Position numbers and translations under genes: made by a program
Shown: piece by piece, positions 63,092 to 64,000 of the stretch
How positions within the stretch are numbered: the stretch's first letter is position 1
Layout of the letters: every line of letters starts with the position of its first letter
The notes under the pieces: generated by a model
Told to the model about the DNA's origin: nothing
What the model saw: the letters and a program-made list of their open reading frames with translations, nothing else
Databases searched by the model: none
Source: Bursaphelenchus xylophilus
Lineage: Eukaryota > Nematoda > Chromadorea > Rhabditida > Aphelenchoididae
Length of the DNA: 64,000 nt
Assembly: GCA_904066235.2 (NCBI GenBank)
Contig: CAJFCV020000003.1
Coordinates: 8,432,001-8,496,000, forward strand
Reading direction: 5' to 3'

Positions 63092-64000
63092 CTATTGAAG
63101 TTCTTTCTTCACTTTTCGAACTATTTTTCGACATTTTTCTGCGCCATCTTCAGCAATCCTAGCTTCTTGAATGATAATCCGAGCGGGAACAAGCCGGAAA
63201 ATGTATGGTTTCTGGATGAATTGACAAGTGTAAGAGAGCACGTTGCTACAGCTGATCTGCTCTTGGACTAGGCCACTGCGACAGTCCTCTTCTTCACTGA
63301 AAAGGGGTAATTGTAAACTTGTCTCTTGTTGAAGCTACAGGAAACTTTAAAAGAAGTAGATCTCAAAGGATTTCGCAGGCCTTGAAGGCCTTGCAAATAA
63401 TGAAATAAAAGTCGTAAGGAATTTCTTACCTTGGAGACACCTGGAGTTTGTGGATCAGCCCATTAACTCTTGACCAATGATCAGCATCCTGTTTCTGAAT
63501 ACAATCTCCAAGACGGGCTGTCAGAAGGTCTGTCAACACCAGGTCCTTCCCATTCTTCCAAAGGTTGGCGGGGAACTTCAGTTTGAACTTTTCGGCCAAC
63601 TCGCGAGCATCGCGCTTACAGACTGCAAGGCAAGTATAAGTACAACAAGAGATACTGACGGTTTTATACTTAAGGCAAGCACTTACCATTGTCAGGATAA
63701 TCCTCTCTGAACCACAATTCCACTCGTTCGCGGCTAGACTGAGCTCTGACGAGCTGAACACTGTCTGGAACTGGGTTTGGCTGAACTTGTCGAGGTTGTT
63801 GAGATTCTGCCGGGAAGTTGGGCTGTGCCACTGGAGCTTGTGGGACTCCGGCAGCTTGAATTTGCTGTGGAAAGACGGGCTGTACTTGCTGAGCCTGCGG
63901 AAATCCTTGCGCTGGCTGCTGAACTTGTTGGCCTTGAGGGAATCCCTGTGGAGCCTGAGCAAAGTTCTGAGCTGGTTGTTGTGGCTGGGCAAATCCTTGT
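63092..64000 (-). CDS. Gln-rich protein, 3' part, family not recognised
   Basis: Three minus-strand exons are visible (64000-63687, partial; 63622-63430; 63296-63092) with matching phases. The 5' part lies outside the window. The first encodes a repetitive Gln/Pro/Ala/Phe region (repeats such as QGFPQGQQVQQPA), prion-like in composition. The rest is a globular, helical, Cys-containing domain (ERVELWFREDYPDN, KRDARELAEKFKLKFPANLW, ARLGDCIQKQDADHWSRVNG, EEEDCRSG, SCSNVLSYTCQFIQKPYIF) ending in a Lys-rich tail KIVRKVKKELQ. I do not know the family. Confidence 0.7.

Noticed and set aside
63068..63271. Plus-strand 67-codon frame with a hydrophobic start
   Set aside because: The minus strand carries the in-phase last exon of the Gln-rich gene over the same bases.

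Overview
This window comes from a nematode nuclear genome. The evidence is short introns ending in (T)TTTCAG or TTTAG, a netrin gene of UNC-6 type, a germline-type CCCH zinc-finger gene, a tandem of Str-superfamily chemoreceptors, and closely packed same-strand genes with splice acceptors just upstream of their ATGs, as expected for SL trans-splicing. I cannot name the species. Exon models were built by hand from reading frame, splice sites and phase. Most complete models sum to a whole number of codons.

Layout. 0-1.5 kb: 3' end of an EHBP1/MICAL-like bMERB gene (+). 2.2-11.3 kb: complete 10-exon netrin unc-6 (-) with a foldback element in intron 3. 11.7-15.1 kb: a 3.4-kb foldback (hairpin) repeat with 118-bp tandem repeats, tRNA-like boxes and a nested second element. 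15.1-18.9 kb: no gene recognised. 18.9-20.9 kb: a peroxisomal MFE-2-type dehydrogenase (dhs-28-like, +) that lacks the SCP2 domain and ends in SKI. 21.0-25.4 kb: an unrecognised Pro/Ala-rich protein (-). 26.4-31.3 kb: a 12-exon secreted mucin-like protein with chitin-binding CBM14 domains (-). 32.0-33.7 kb: a single-CCCH-finger gene (-). 36.0-39.1 kb: an inverted duplicate of the mucin gene (+) that keeps the middle but has lost every chitin-binding domain. 39.4-42.4 kb: several foldback elements and a pepsin-type aspartic protease (-) whose C-terminus runs into one of them, followed by a truncated copy of its last exon. 42.9-46.7 kb: U5 snRNP GTPase eftu-2 (+). 48.1-50.9 kb: a transmembrane leucine-rich-repeat protein (+). 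51.7-55.5 kb: three same-strand genes (unknown protein, two-KH RNA-binding protein, centrin) that look like an operon. 55.9-62.5 kb: two complete Str-type receptors and one relic (-). The first receptor carries a small gag-only LTR retroelement in an intron, flanked by a TAAAA target duplication. 63.1-64 kb: 3' end of a Gln-rich gene (-).

The most interesting points are these. (1) The mucin inverted duplication produced a paralogue stripped of its chitin-binding modules. It still has an intact open frame, and a CBM14 remnant is still readable 3' of its stop. (2) Foldback elements are unusually dense, with at least eight unrelated hairpin families, some nested. One supplies the last codons of the protease. 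(3) A GCAC(A/T)GTGC palindromic motif recurs in introns of unrelated genes. (4) The KH gene has a GC-AG intron. (5) The MFE-2 dehydrogenase has been reduced to a stand-alone PTS1 protein.
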